Origin: Linum tenue
Lineage: Eukaryota; Streptophyta; Magnoliopsida; Malpighiales; Linaceae
NCBI GenBank assembly: GCA_946122785.1
Contig: CAMGYJ010000002.1
Span: 11,296,839 to 11,360,838 of the forward strand
Direction of reading: 5' to 3'
DNA: 64,000 nt
Both the position numbers and the translations under genes were made by a program. This document shows, piece by piece, positions 32,640 to 43,889 of this stretch; positions within the stretch are counted from its first letter, which is position 1, and every line of letters starts with the position of its first letter. The notes under the pieces are model-generated. The model had not been told where the DNA came from. It did not search any database and saw nothing but the letters and a program-made list of their open reading frames with translations.

Positions 32640-32733
32640 AGGTCCCCGCTTCCTCGACGCCGCTCGCCGTCGGCCGCCTCGACCCAGTGCCACCTTCCTC
32701 GACGCCGCTCGCCGTCGGCCGCCTCGACCCAGG
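32640..32733 (+). repeat. Tandem duplication in a GC-rich leader
   Basis: A unit of about 47 bp starting CTTCCTCGACGCCGCTCGCC and ending GCCTCGACCCAG is present twice (about 32648-32687 and 32695-32732). The block is strongly CpG-rich compared with its surroundings. Confidence 0.7.
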
Positions 32734-32824
32734 TTTGATTTCCTTTTTCAGCAGTGGAAGTGAGATTGGGTTGTTGTTTCAAATCTTATTTTGTTAATAA
32801 TTTACTTGTTTTACAGGTTGATAT

Positions 32825-33205
32825 ATGGAATCAGGCAATGCATCAAGTCAGCCTTCAGTTACCAGTAGTGTTGTTGGTGCTACTGGATCTCGGACAAAAG
32901 AAGATCCTGTTTGGGGCTGTGCTGAGGAAATTCGCACTGAAGATGGAAAGACGTGGATCAAGTGCAAATTGTGTGGTCATTTGATAAAAGGAGGTGGAAT
33001 TCATCGAGTGAAGAAGCATTTGGCTCGAGAAAGGGTTAATGTTGCAGCTTGCAAGGTCGTTACTCATGATATTCGTGCGAGGTTCAAAGCTCTACTTGCA
33101 TCTTCCGGTAAGCGAAATCCCGCTGAAAAAGATAATGATGTTGTTTCTGGCCCCCCTACTAAAGCTAGCTCCTTTCTTCTCCTTCATCGTTGTAGGTCCT
33201 TTTGA
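32825..33205 (+). pseudogene. hAT transposase N-terminus with BED zinc finger
   Basis: The frame starts MESGNASSQPSVTSSVVG and contains a BED finger: DPVWGCAEEI, KTWIKCKLCGHLIKGG, then IHRVKKHLARERVNVAACK. It has the paired cysteines and the HxxxH-type ligands of plant hAT transposases. The finger binds the transposon ends. The frame ends after about 126 codons and no downstream exon is recognisable. A domesticated BED gene is the alternative, but the missing body argues against it. Confidence 0.7.
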
Positions 33206-33420
33206 CATAACTCCTGTCGACGCGACGACCTAGAAGCTGATGTGGACGCTGAGGTGGAACACCACTATGTAATAATTAACGGCAACAGACTAAAAGCTAA
33301 TAGTTTGACGTGTTACAAAACATTTAGCTAATTATTTGTATTTCGATAGGTTTGGCTAATATTTTAATATTTTGTCCAATAATTAATATTTACTCATATT
33401 ATAATTACAAGACTACAAGC

Positions 33421-34105
33421 CAGGGGCGTACCCAGGGGGTTTTAGGGATGTCTCGGGACACCCCTAAATTTTTGGAAAACGATTATCCAACCCCCGGTGG
33501 TAATTTACGTATTGACAAAAAAAAAATTAATAGTGAGGGACACCCCTGAAATTTGAAAAATGATTGTCCTACTGTCATTTTTTAAATTTGTGTATGGGAA
33601 TATAAGTGGTAGGTTGGGTAATTCAAACCTAGAACACTACTATTATTAATAAAGTTAATTTCCATTAAGCTACAACTTATTTGTTGTTCGATTTTGAACA
33701 CGGTGTAATAGTAAAATGTCATTCCCTATCTATAATTATTTTCAAAACCTAACAATTAAACTAATTTCAAGCTACCCTTAATTTGTATTGATTTTATGGT
33801 TGTACGTCAAGTGTCTAAAGAGTTTTTAAGCTTTGGGTTTCATCAAGAACAAGTTTACAAATCGAATATGGGATAAGTTCGTGAATGATTGTCTAGTAGA
33901 GTATATAGAGAGAATTTTTTTAACATTGTAGACACCAAGTGTATTCTACAATTATTTCCAAATATGAAAACACATCATGAGTTTTTTTAACCTATACGAG
34001 TAAGGTATTTTCTTATTTAAGATTTTATTTTTATTTTTATTATTTTCATTTTAATTTATTTTTTAAAGAGGACAACCTTATGAAAAATTTCTGGGTCCAC
34101 CACTG
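33421..34105 (+). mobile_element. Deleted hAT (TTF/ZMYM-type family)
   Basis: Ends CAGGGGCGTACCCAGG and CTGGGTCCACCACTG form imperfect TIRs. They are flanked by an 8-bp duplication with one mismatch (CTACAAGC 33413-33420; CTATAAGC 34106-34113). Inside, 33838-33935 encodes FIKNKFTNRIWDKFVNDCLV, a remnant of the hAT dimerisation domain close to that at 55067-55304. Nothing else of the transposase remains. Confidence 0.8.
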
Positions 34106-34979
34106 CTATAAGCTTTGTGGTTTCCAAGATTATATTATCCTTCCATTACTGCTTTCTTCTTCCCCATAGTTCAGTTCTTCCTAAACATGTACACTTACTT
34201 CTGATTGGTTGGGTAAAGCTAGATTCGTTGTGTTTGTTGTATATCTTCATATACCAACTAAATAGTGCTCATAGGGTTCCATTCAGAAATATATAGATTT
34301 GAGAATAGAGAAGTGAATTATGGAGGCACGACAGGAAATACTTATAGAATTTATTTGATTATAAATATCGGTTTTGCAAAGAGAAATAATATAGGTTTTC
34401 ACATTCATGTTAGAAGCATGACATTGTCAACGATTTTGCTTATATTATTTACATTAAATATTTTTTTACGGCAACTTCATTGTAATTCTATGCCTCAAAG
34501 AAATACTTCATGTGGAGAGTTATCTAAACAATCAAATAATGCTTCAATTCGTTCGTTAAAAGGTGAATGTAAGTACAAATATTTTTATTAGCATAATTAT
34601 ATACATCTTACAATTTAATGTGTGTACATGCCATGCGCTATTTAGGAAAAAAGAGAGCTATTTTTATACCACCAAAAGGTGAATGTAAGTGCAGAATAAT
34701 TTTTTACAATCTAATGTGATGGATTCTAATCAGTCTCTATCTCAAGTGCAGAATAATTTTTTTATGATACGAATATTGATAAATCATCAATTGATTATAA
34801 TCTCTCTAACTATTGTACACTATTTGATCTTACAAAATTATCACTATCAAGTAAGAAATATGCTCTTTATATAAGGCAAAGTATATATATGGAAAAATTG
34901 TCAACATTTCTACTGGTAATCCATTATTTTCATATTTTTCAATTGATCTGTTATCAAATTTTGTGTTAGTTGCTAGGAT

Positions 34980-36530
34980 TGCTTATTTGAATGATTCCTA
35001 TACAAGACTTCAAAATGAGATGAATAACTTACAAACTAAAAAATATAGATTGTTGAGGCCCATCAAACTTGCTGAAAATTGTTATAATCGTCTTCGGGTG
35101 ATGCGATTTGGAGACTTTCCAGGTTTATGAATATTTTAATTATTTCATTTTCTTTCATTTATTATAATGTTGGAATATTTATCAAATGTATTTCTTAAAT
35201 TGGGGTTTTAATTTTATTGAAATTGTTGAAGTGTTTGATATTGGAATCCCATCATATAAATGTGAATATTATGAAGCGATCATGTGGAAGGGAGAAAGTA
35301 CTAAACCCGCAAGGAATTCCAATGAACCAAAATTTTCATTGTGTTGCAGAGAAGGAAAAGTAAAACTCCCTCCTCTAAGGCAGCCTCCTAAGATTTTGAA
35401 TTAATTTGCAATTGCAAGCAAACACTTCAACGGGACGTCAATTTTTGGAACATATCCGAGGAGTATATATCTATTTGATTGGAGGTCAAGTATATCATCG
35501 AATCGGTAGCCTGATACCTACTGAAAGAAACAACCCAAAATTGGTTCAACTCTACATCTATGACACTGACGATAAACTCCAAAACAGGTTAGATTTTTTC
35601 TTTACAAATCCAGCTTCAAATCATTTGCGTAATTCAGTTATTCAATAATTGCAAGAGATTTTATATTCAAATAATATCTTAATAAAGATATTTCGATTTG
35701 CCAAGAAACAAATTGAATATCACTATTGTTCAACAATTGCTTGCTAAAAGAGAAGGGGATGGTAGAGAATATGATTTGTCATATGCAAATGAGGTCGCTG
35801 TTTTAATTGTTGATGATACTGAGGAGCAAACATTTTTCTCCTGATATTGTTGTACAGTATCAAAGTTATGAACTGGAACAAATTAGTATATATCATCCAA
35901 GTTTAATGGCTTTGAAATATCCATATTATTCCCACATGACAAGGATGGTTGGCACCAAATATTCTATATTTCGGCGTTGAGGATGCGGATGGATTCAATG
36001 AGAAGAATGTGACCCAAATGTGATTTTTACAGTTATAGACTCCAAACAAGATGGAAGAATCAAACGCATTGTTATTGTGTGGAAAATTGTTCCAACATGA
36101 TGTTGTTAATGCATATGCATTGGTTGAGGCAAAGCATTTGAATTGGATTAAAAACAATCAAACGAAGTTGCGACAACATACTACCAAGGTCTTTTGTATT
36201 CTTACTTGAGAGGTGATTCAGATACCGAACGAAGTTGCGACAATCAAACGAAGTTGCGACAACATACTACCAAGGTCTTTTGTATTCTTACTTGAGAGGT
36301 GATTCAGATACCGATTTAAGTAGAAAACATGTGATTTTAGCTTTCATCACATACAGGTAGTCGTCGATATAAGTATGAAAGCTTCCAGGATGCCATGACA
36401 ATTTGTAAATGGGTAGGATATGCATATATTTATATTACATCTACATGTAACCCTGCTTGGCATGAGATTCAATACATGTTTGATTTGATAAGGACTACTA
36501 AGAAAGATCCTAAAAGAGATGAAACTATGG
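34980..36530 (+). pseudogene. Helitron transposase, N-terminal and Rep-side blocks
   Basis: Ordered blocks in shifting frames are FDIGIPSYKCEYYEA (the cysteine pattern is partly lost), FSLCCREGKVKLPPLRQPP (35335), GQVYHRIGSLIPTERNNPK and VQLYIYDTDDKLQNRL (35485-35600), REYDLSYANEVAVLIVDD (35765), YESFQDAMTICKWVGYAY and ITSTCNPAWHEIQYMFD (36380-36485). These are the signature motifs of the Helitron-like N domain of plant RepHel proteins, which start rolling-circle transposition. An 86-bp tandem duplication (36155-36313) and many frameshifts inactivate it. The block after 36530 is displaced to 38801. Confidence 0.8.
36155..36313 (+). repeat. 86-bp tandem duplication in the Helitron pseudogene
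   Basis: The unit beginning CAATCAAACGAAGTTGCGAC starts at 36155 and again at 36241. The copies are virtually identical, so the duplication is recent compared with the decay of the gene. Confidence 0.9.
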
Positions 36531-38805
36531 GAAAAGTGAGATTTGGCAACACTTGAAATGTGATGCAGGATGTGTCTAAAGTGTTACATAAGCGATATGC
36601 AACACTTTTAGTAGTGTCCTATATAAGTGGTGTTGTATAAGGTAATATGTTACACTTTTTCTACTTTTTGCAACAAAACAAATATGTGTTGCATATGCAT
36701 ATCTCATACGCAACACCCTTTTAGGCAACAACTTGACAATTTTATACAACACTTTTTAATAAGTATAAGTAACCTGTATATTCTTTATTAGTGATGAATT
36801 TTGTTGTCACACAAGAGGTACACAATTGTGATGAATTTATTTTATAATAAGTACTATACATTTTTTACGAGTGCATGTCGATACCAAATGTATGCAACTG
36901 TCACCAGATTGAGTTGTCACAAATGTGTAATGTTTTAGATGGTATTTCTTCACAAAAGCATACTTTTGTCACGGTACTCTTCTCACAACGTCTTGTTTTT
37001 GTGACAAAGTCATATCGATATGTATATTGTTTGTGACAGCAAGGGTATCACATATATCACTATGGGCGACAAAAGCTATACTCACAATGAACCCCACCGT
37101 GACAAAATGATTTATCACAAATGAAATTCTATTGTGACTAGAGTACTATCATATACATTGAAGCGGAAAAAAAGAGAACTATCCTCAACTTCAGTCTCAA
37201 TATAAACTAAATAGCTATAAGAAATCAAAATAAACTTCTTCTTCGACCAATCGGCATAACACCAAATCTCATCTCTTCTTCATGCTTTACTTGTAGGCAT
37301 GATCCGATTTCCCCCTCCTGTTAACTTGTCGTAGTTATGTTGTTGTTGTACCTCTTCATATATGTTGTGCATGATATAATTCAAAGCATAAAATCAACCA
37401 AGACATCAAAATAATGATTTCACCTTCTTATATAGCGCCTAGTTTAATTTTCCAATCTTGCCACACTTCTGCAGTCCTTTCTTGATCACTTGAACCATCT
37501 TCAAAGCTTACTTCTTACTCATATCCTCGTCACCATAATCGAAATTCACTTGTAGTCTAATTAATCATAAAAATGGGAAGATTTTCAAATCTTAGTTGAG
37601 GCAAATTAGGAACTCCGTCGGCTTACATGGTAGTATGGCGGTCCACATCGAGTTGTGTTGTTACTAGACCTAGAGGGAGTCAGGGAGATTTCATGGCGTA
37701 GAAATGAGCTGCTGCAACTTCATTGCCATTAGAAGCTAATTTTGCATCCACCCTCCATTGATCTTCTACTTGATCGCCGAATTACGTACGTCTAGCGGTG
37801 AGAAAATTAAATGAACCCCACACAGCAGTTGAAGCAGAGCAACAAAAGTACCAGGATGAAGAGTTCATGTTGAATCAGTGGTTGTTGCCTCGAGATCGCT
37901 TAGGACGTGAATGGCGGCGACGCTAGATTGGGGTACGAGACTGAGGATATATGGGCCATATATAACCCTTGTGATTGTGACAATAACTTTAATATTCTCC
38001 CCCTTAGGTCCTTATTAGTTAGTAGTTACTACTAACTATATCTGTATAGTTCCATTCCGAAAGAACCTTTTCTCGTTTTTGCAAACTCGTATTTTTCAAT
38101 TCTTGATTTTTCAAATTGCGTGTATAACGTGTATCTTTCTAGGTTTTAGGTAAATTTGAAGGATGGGTTTACTTGAATTTTGGTGTGTATAATGCACTAA
38201 TTTTCAAAATAGTTATTTAGGGTATTCAATCGTCTTAAAATAATAAAATTCTTGCATTATGAGCTCAATATTTGACATTTGATTAAATCCCGACTTTATC
38301 ATTGTTTACAATTTGTTCAATATACACTGTGGAGCTCGACCTTTTCTTTCCTGGAACTGGACAGCTTAGTGAAGTTGATTTAGCTACCCAGAGTTGATGT
38401 TTTGGAACTTTTTTTCATTCTTTAATTTACATAAAAAAACTTCAACATCAGGCACACCTAAAAATATAAGCATGCTGGTATATTAGGTGTATATATATAC
38501 AATTAGTTTGTTATTGTGAATTTGTGATTAATGAAGTACATGTAATTTTCAAATAGTTACTTTTTCATCATCATTTATTTAAGTGTTGCTTAAGATGTAC
38601 AAATAGATAACATTATATCATTTGTGAGATAAATGTTGCATATGTTATAACATATGCAACACTTTTCAAGTCACGACTTACTTATATTGTATAAAGCACC
38701 TTTTAAGTAACACTTTAAAAAGTATTGTCAATGTCAATCTTAAGCAACACGTCTAATAAGTGTTACAAACATAATGTTGCCAAAATTCACTTTTTTGTGA
38801 TGTCC
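36530..38805. mobile_element. CACTA-like non-autonomous element with internal repeats
   Basis: The left end reads GGGAAAAGTGAGATTTGGCAACAC and, inverted, the right end reads CACAAAAAAGTGAATTTTGGCAAC, close to the CACTACAAAAA start of CACTA elements but degraded. Subterminal copies of GCAACAC/GTGTTGC are dense at 36590-36740 and 38560-38770. A second set of TGTCAC/GTGACA motifs (36790-37140) may be another nested element. The centre (37180-37960) is exon-like but matches no family I know. Removing the element rejoins Helitron codons ending KDPKRDET to codons starting DVLVRVLKL, confirming the insertion. Confidence 0.55.
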
Positions 38806-38940
38806 TCGTTCGAGTTTTAAATTGAAGCTACATCCATTGTCGAAGGAGATCTTGGAGAAGAAGTTTTTTGGGGCAACGTGTGCATGTAAATTATATTCAA
38901 CAATTTTAATTTAAGCATCCATAGTTCATTGGATATCGTG
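38801..38940 (+). pseudogene. Helitron transposase continuation after the CACTA-like insertion
   Basis: The frame reads DVLVRVL, then (after one stop at a TGA) KLHPLSKEILEKKFFGATCA. This matches the block following the CNP-W motif in Helitron Rep proteins and the copy 1 segment LARVFTLKVNQLKDILVK (9200-9290, minus). It is cut off at 38942 by a LINE. Confidence 0.6.
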
Positions 38941-38942
38941 GA

Positions 38943-40548
38943 GTGCTCTCTGTCAGAGCAAATTTACGGGCGGGCTTGGATTCCGAGACTTTAACAGGTT
39001 CAACATTTCATTACTGGCGAAGCAAGCATGGCGAATCCTCCATAATCCCACCAGCCACCTTGCACAAATTTACAAGGCGCGCTATCATCCTAACGTGGAT
39101 TTTTTGGAAGCAACAGCAGGTTCCCGACCGTCCTGGGCTTGGCAAGGTATTTTGGAAGGGCAAAAACTACTTAAGAGAGGTCTACGTTGGCAGGTGGGGA
39201 ATGGCGCTCGGATCCGGGTACTCCAAGATGTTTGGATCCCATCCACCCCTCCATCTTGTCCAGTTTTGAAGCCAGGTGCGCATTCTTGTCCCATCTTTGT
39301 AATGGATCTTATTTGCCATGAGTCTCACCTGTGGAAGAAGGAGCTTTTGGAATCTCTATTTACTTCATCATGTGTAGATCTTATCATGTCTATTCCTCTC
39401 CCCTGCTTCCATATGAATGATAGATTATTTTGGCATTATTCACCCTCTGGATCATTTAATGTTAAGACAGGTTATCATTTACTGTCGTCGGAGCACAATC
39501 TTCTCCACCCACCTGCCACCCTCCCTTTCGATACTCGGTTTTGGAAACTGCTTTGGAGTCTGCCATTGCCACCGAAGCTGAAGTTTTTCTTCTGGCGGGC
39601 TGTCCGCGGTTTCCTACCATTGAAATCAGTGCTTTTTTCTAAGACCCTGGTCGAGGACACGGTCTGCCCGATTTGTGATGCAGCACCGGAGTCCTTTACC
39701 CACTTCTTTTTTGTGTGCAGGGTAGCTAGGGACCTTTGGCGACTAGCTGATTGTGAAGACCTGCGAGTGGCTCTTGGTGAGATGGCTCCGGACGATGCTT
39801 GGAAGCATTTATTCTTTGGTAGGAACTTATCCCAAAGTGAGATAGCCTTTGTGGTTTTCGTCCTATGGCGCATTTGGAAGGCTCGATGCTAGTCAATTCA
39901 TGCACTTACCCAGTACTTACCCCCGGCGCTGTTCCGACAACTTCAACACCAAGTGGCTGAATGGAGGGAGGCGGATCATATCAGGCCGGCGAGTCATAGC
40001 AGCACTCACGCCGCGCCATCACTTCCAGCCAGCCTACGGAATACTGAAGCAACAGGGACCGATCTTCATCCTGTCCCCATTAATGTTTGGGTGGACGGAT
40101 CGGCGAAACGTGATCTAGGCGGTGGGGTTGGTTTCGTGGGCTTCCAAGGCTCAGGTACGATACTCTTTGCGTTTGGCAAATCTTATGCTGGATTATCTAA
40201 TCCTTTTGTCATGGAATGCTTAGCCCTCAGAGACGCTTTGCATTGGTGTTTGACACACGGTTTTTTACATGTGAAATTTCATGGGGACTCGCAACCATTG
40301 ATGCATCGGATGGCGAGGAATGATTTGGCACATGATCGTAGTGGTGCAGTTCTAGAAGATGCAAGGGCATTGGCTTCACAGCTTAGCTGGGTCTCTTTCT
40401 GTTTTGTCTCGCGTAGACTTAATAGGGCTGCCCATCTTGTGGCACAAAAAGCCCTTTCATCGGGAGTTCGACGATTAGTCGACTCCCGCGCTTTTCTTTC
40501 TTCTTGCTATGACTGATTTGTTACCGCTAAATTTGACAAAAAAAAAAG
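38943..40548 (+). mobile_element. 5'-truncated LINE, nearly intact ORF2 tail
   Basis: One frame runs from about 38969 to 40516 with a single internal TAG (39890-39892). It starts in the thumb of the reverse transcriptase (GLGFRDFNRFNISLLAKQAW), passes through the zinc-binding domain (FWHYSPSGSFNVKTGYHLL; LPPKLKFFFWRAVRG; CPICDAAPESFTHFFF), and ends with RNase H (NVWVDGSAKRDLGGG, ECLALRDALHW, KFHGDSQPL, LNRAAHLVAQKAL). An A10 tail sits at 40539-40548. The low damage suggests a fairly recent insertion. No target duplication was identified. Confidence 0.82.
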
Positions 40549-41430
40549 AGGTGGAAAACTCCCTTTTATTTCTTGTATTGCCTGCTTGGAAATATGGAGG
40601 CTTTGATTTTTTTTTTATCTTCGTATTGGGTGTGGAAATTTGCTTTCTTTCCCACTAATTTGCAATAAATTATATCGGGCTACAATTTTACCTATAATAT
40701 ATATTGACCAATCATTATTCGATAAAACCAAACCATGTGTTATACTTCTTAAAATCAGATATCTAAATTCATGATATTGATGCATGAGAACAAAAATGAC
40801 ACTGCTAATGGTGGAGGTAACGGATTCGGTGCTAGAGATGAAGATGATGTTTAGAAGAAGAAAGACGTTGTTCATGAGGAAGATATAAAGACGTGATGGG
40901 GAGAAAAAACAAATCCTAGATATTGTTCAAAATTTGGATGAGGTAAATTATACTCCTATGAAAAAGATGATTTATATTTGTAAATATTTATTACCATCAA
41001 GGACTACCTGTATATGATGAAGATAAATGTGTCGCTAATGGACATGATGACATTATTAATGGCGGTGATGAAGTTGTTGCTCATGCCGAAAGAAATGCAA
41101 ACAAGCCAAAAAGAAAATGTGCATTAATCTTTGACGATGAGGAGTACTTAGGAGGGTCATTTTAATTGGTCTTTATGAGTTGGTTCCCTCGCATGAGATT
41201 TTTCTTTCATTTTTCATGAAAGGATTTTAGTTGATTAGTCATTAACATGTCGAAAAAAGTATAATGTTGATCCTTTTGAATTGTTGAACTATTTTAATAA
41301 TTTGGATTCTCTTATTCACCAAATTGATTCGAATGTTCAAAGTATCTGAAGAACTTAGATTTCCCTATACCAATGCATAACTCGAATAGGAATCGTGAAT
41401 GTTATTTATTTTATTGACAACTTAATCCGG
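40549..41430 (+). other. Terminal part of Helitron copy 2, no intact gene
   Basis: AT-rich sequence between the LINE tail and the Helitron 3' end. Fragments such as 41035-41165 encode an acidic/basic C-terminus, but the rest is stop-filled. Confidence 0.4.
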
Positions 41431-41454
41431 CCAACTGCCCGGGCCCGTAACTAG

Positions 41455-42754
41455 TATCCGGATATGGTTAGTAACCAAATTCTGGTCAAAAGTTAATTTG
41501 GTTACCGACTATGCATAACATTTTCCACATTAAATTTAATACAGTATATCTCTTTCATTTTAATCGAAAACTTTTCACAAAAAATTGGATTATAAAATCT
41601 ACATTGATATTTTGAAACAAAAAATTCATGCATGTATTACCACTTCATATATGATGATTCTTGTTAATAGATAAGATTATGCCAAAGTAATATGTAAATG
41701 TATCATAGTGATATGAATATACTATTATAATTGTACACATTGATAATAGGAATATGCTAACAACCATCTACCATCTTTTATCACCATCTATCAAACAATA
41801 TATTTGGTCTTGTTTATATTTCTCCATAAATATACGAATTTTATAGGTCATGATACTTATAACGAATTCTTAGATCATGATACTTATAACGAATTTTATA
41901 GGTCATGATACTTATAACGAATTCTTAGATCATGATACTTATTCCTGCTGCTAAAATACTGCAAAATTGAGTTAACAATAGTGGTTGTAGCATGTAGGTG
42001 ATACAAATTATTTTAGCTCCGGTTTCAGAACTGAACCGGAAGCTGAACTGGAAAAGTTAGTGGTTTAGGGTTCAGTGGTTAACCGTTACAAAACCGTTGA
42101 TTAACCGTGGATAGATACATTCATGTATATAATATACAAGACTTTTATATAATACTAATTTAAGAATGAAGTAATCATTGACCATAAACAATCTCAAATT
42201 CATATCAACATCAAAATATCTAATAAATCATTCAAACAGCCTCACAAAAGAATTCATAATTTTTTAATTAATTTCAAAATTATGGTTCGAGTCGACAACA
42301 AGGTTGGAAAATGAGAAGAGAAAGTAGATATAAAATTAATAATTATGGTTTGATGGTCTTAGTTTATGTAAAGTATTTTTAAAGCAATTTTGTGGTTAAA
42401 ATAGTGAACCACTGGACTATTTGAACTGTGTTGGTTCATATGTTTTCATCTTGAATCGTGAAAAATCATTTGGTCCATCAATAACCGTTCAAGCAATGAA
42501 CCAGACCTCTATCGTAGCTGGTTTGGCGGTTCAACTGGCCCAACCATTGATCCGTGATTCTTATAACAATTGATTTTATTAAAATTAAGTTTAAAACAAT
42601 GGTGGTTGATATCGAGTGAAAATAGGTAGTATGAAATTTATTGGTCAAAATACATTTAAAAATATTATTTTGCAATCAAAGTGAATTCATTCCTTTGAAA
42701 AAAGAAAAAAAAGATGGGAATTAAAAATACAAACTTAATTAGAAAAATGGAAAT
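41455..42754. other. AT-rich intergenic sequence
   Basis: No gene is seen. CCGGTT/AACCG-type inverted motifs around 42010-42120 and 42480-42560 (GAACTGAACCGG, GGTTCAACTGGCC) suggest the ends of a small hAT-like MITE, but no TIR or target duplication could be fixed. Confidence 0.35.
41834..41943 (+). repeat. Short tandem array, 55-bp dimer twice
   Basis: Two 27-28-bp monomers, ACGAATTTTATAGGTCATGA... and ACGAATTCTTAGATCATGA..., both ending TACTTATA, alternate over about 110 bp. Confidence 0.9.
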
Positions 42755-42763
42755 AAATATTTA

Positions 42764-43854
42764 GGGTGTGCCTACGGTGACATGCATGCCACGGTGACTT
42801 GCACTTTCCGGTCGACCTCAGTTAGGATTAGGTTGACCTCATTTAGAATCTGGTCGACCTCATTTAGGATTCGGTCGACCTAATATAGGATCAGGTCGAC
42901 CTCATTTAGGATTCGGTCGACCTCATATAGGATCAGGTCGACCTAATCTGTTGTTTCAGTGTAAAAACAGTTCATGGTGCCTACTTTGGATATTCATATC
43001 ATACAATTGGCTAGATGGAAATTAAAGACTAATGACTTGTTTTGAAGCTGGAGTGTCCCTCTACATATTGAAGTGGAAGAGAGCTCGATAGGAAGTCCAG
43101 AAGACCATTTTTGAACATCATCAAAAGGCTATGCCAAAACTGAGAAACTGCCTGGAAATGGCTAAGTCTGGAAACGTGTTTGTGAAGCCTATTTTCGAGC
43201 TCAATTCGAGAAGCATGAATGCGAGTCGAGTCCAGGAGCCTCTACCACGTTAAATTATGTATGTTTTTATACAAATTCAAAGCATTGGATGAAAGATTGG
43301 ATATCTGTAAGGCTTCAAACAAAAGGGTCGAAGTTGCTACGAAGTCTGTTTTTCTGGCAGACTTCGAGCACAAGCAAGCTGCCAGAAAAACAGCCTTCAT
43401 AGCAACTTCGAGCCTTTTGTTTGAAGCCTTAAAGATATTCAATCTTTCATCCAATGCCTTGCCTTTGTATAATAAAATACGTAATTTAACGTGGTAGAGG
43501 CCCCTGGACTTGACTCGCATCCATGCTTCTCAAATTGAGCTCCAAAATAGGCTTGACAAACACGTTGCCAGACTTAGCCATTTTCAGGCAGTTTCCCAGT
43601 TTTGGCATAGCCTTTTGGTCAAGTTCAAAAATGGTCTTCTGAACTTTCTATTGAGCTCCCAAGTACTTTAATGTGTAGAGGGATACTTCAGCTTCAAAAC
43701 AAGCCTTTAATCTCCAATTTCCATCTAGCCAATTGTAAGATATGAATCTCCAAAGTAGTCACCATAAAACTGCTTTTACACTGAAACAACAGATTAGGTC
43801 GACCTAATCCTATATGAGGTCGACCGAAAAGTGCATGTCACCGTAGCAAAGTCC
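42764..43854. mobile_element. Foldback element related to the 16.5-kb MULE
   Basis: A perfect 9-bp duplication AAATATTTA (42755-42763 and 43855-43863) flanks ends reading GGGTGTGCCTACGGTGACATGC and, inverted, GGACTTTGCTACGGTGACATGC, the TIR of the large MULE. The whole element is a hairpin: arms 42764-43360 and 43379-43854 around an 18-nt loop. Just inside the left end are six GGTCGACC sites at 21-bp spacing (about 42816-42940); the right end has two or three. Mirror-image open frames of 92 codons (43219-43497 plus, 43242-43520 minus) arise from the palindrome and are not genes. Confidence 0.9.
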
Positions 43855-43889
43855 AAATATTTAATGCAGATATCCTAAGTGATTTCATA

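Larger units (their letters stand above)
32240..33290 (+). mobile_element. 5' fragment of an autonomous-type hAT
   Basis: A GC-rich leader (32380-32740) precedes an intron (GTTTGATT to TTTTACAG, ending about 32816) and an exon encoding a BED zinc finger. Upstream, CCGGTT/AACCGG-type repeats (32255-32385) resemble hAT subterminal sequence. No catalytic core or dimerisation domain follows, so only the 5' part is present. End points are approximate. Confidence 0.55.
34114..41454 (+). mobile_element. Degenerate Helitron, copy 2
   Basis: The 3' end has hairpin-forming CCGG...CCGG sequence (41427-41442), then CTAG (41451-41454) and T, matching the copy 1 terminus. The transposase N-terminal half lies at 34980-36530 and resumes at 38801-38940 after a CACTA-like insertion; a LINE tail follows at 38943-40548. 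A C-terminal remnant around 41035-41165 ends PKRKCALIFDDEEYLGGSF, possibly from the RPA-like gene carried by plant Helitrons (a guess). The 5' end was not found; 34114-34980 is AT-rich and degenerate. Confidence 0.65.

Noticed and set aside
43219..43520. Two mirror-image 92-codon frames that look like paralogous proteins
   Set aside because: They are the two arms of a foldback read on opposite strands, so their similarity follows from the inverted repeat.
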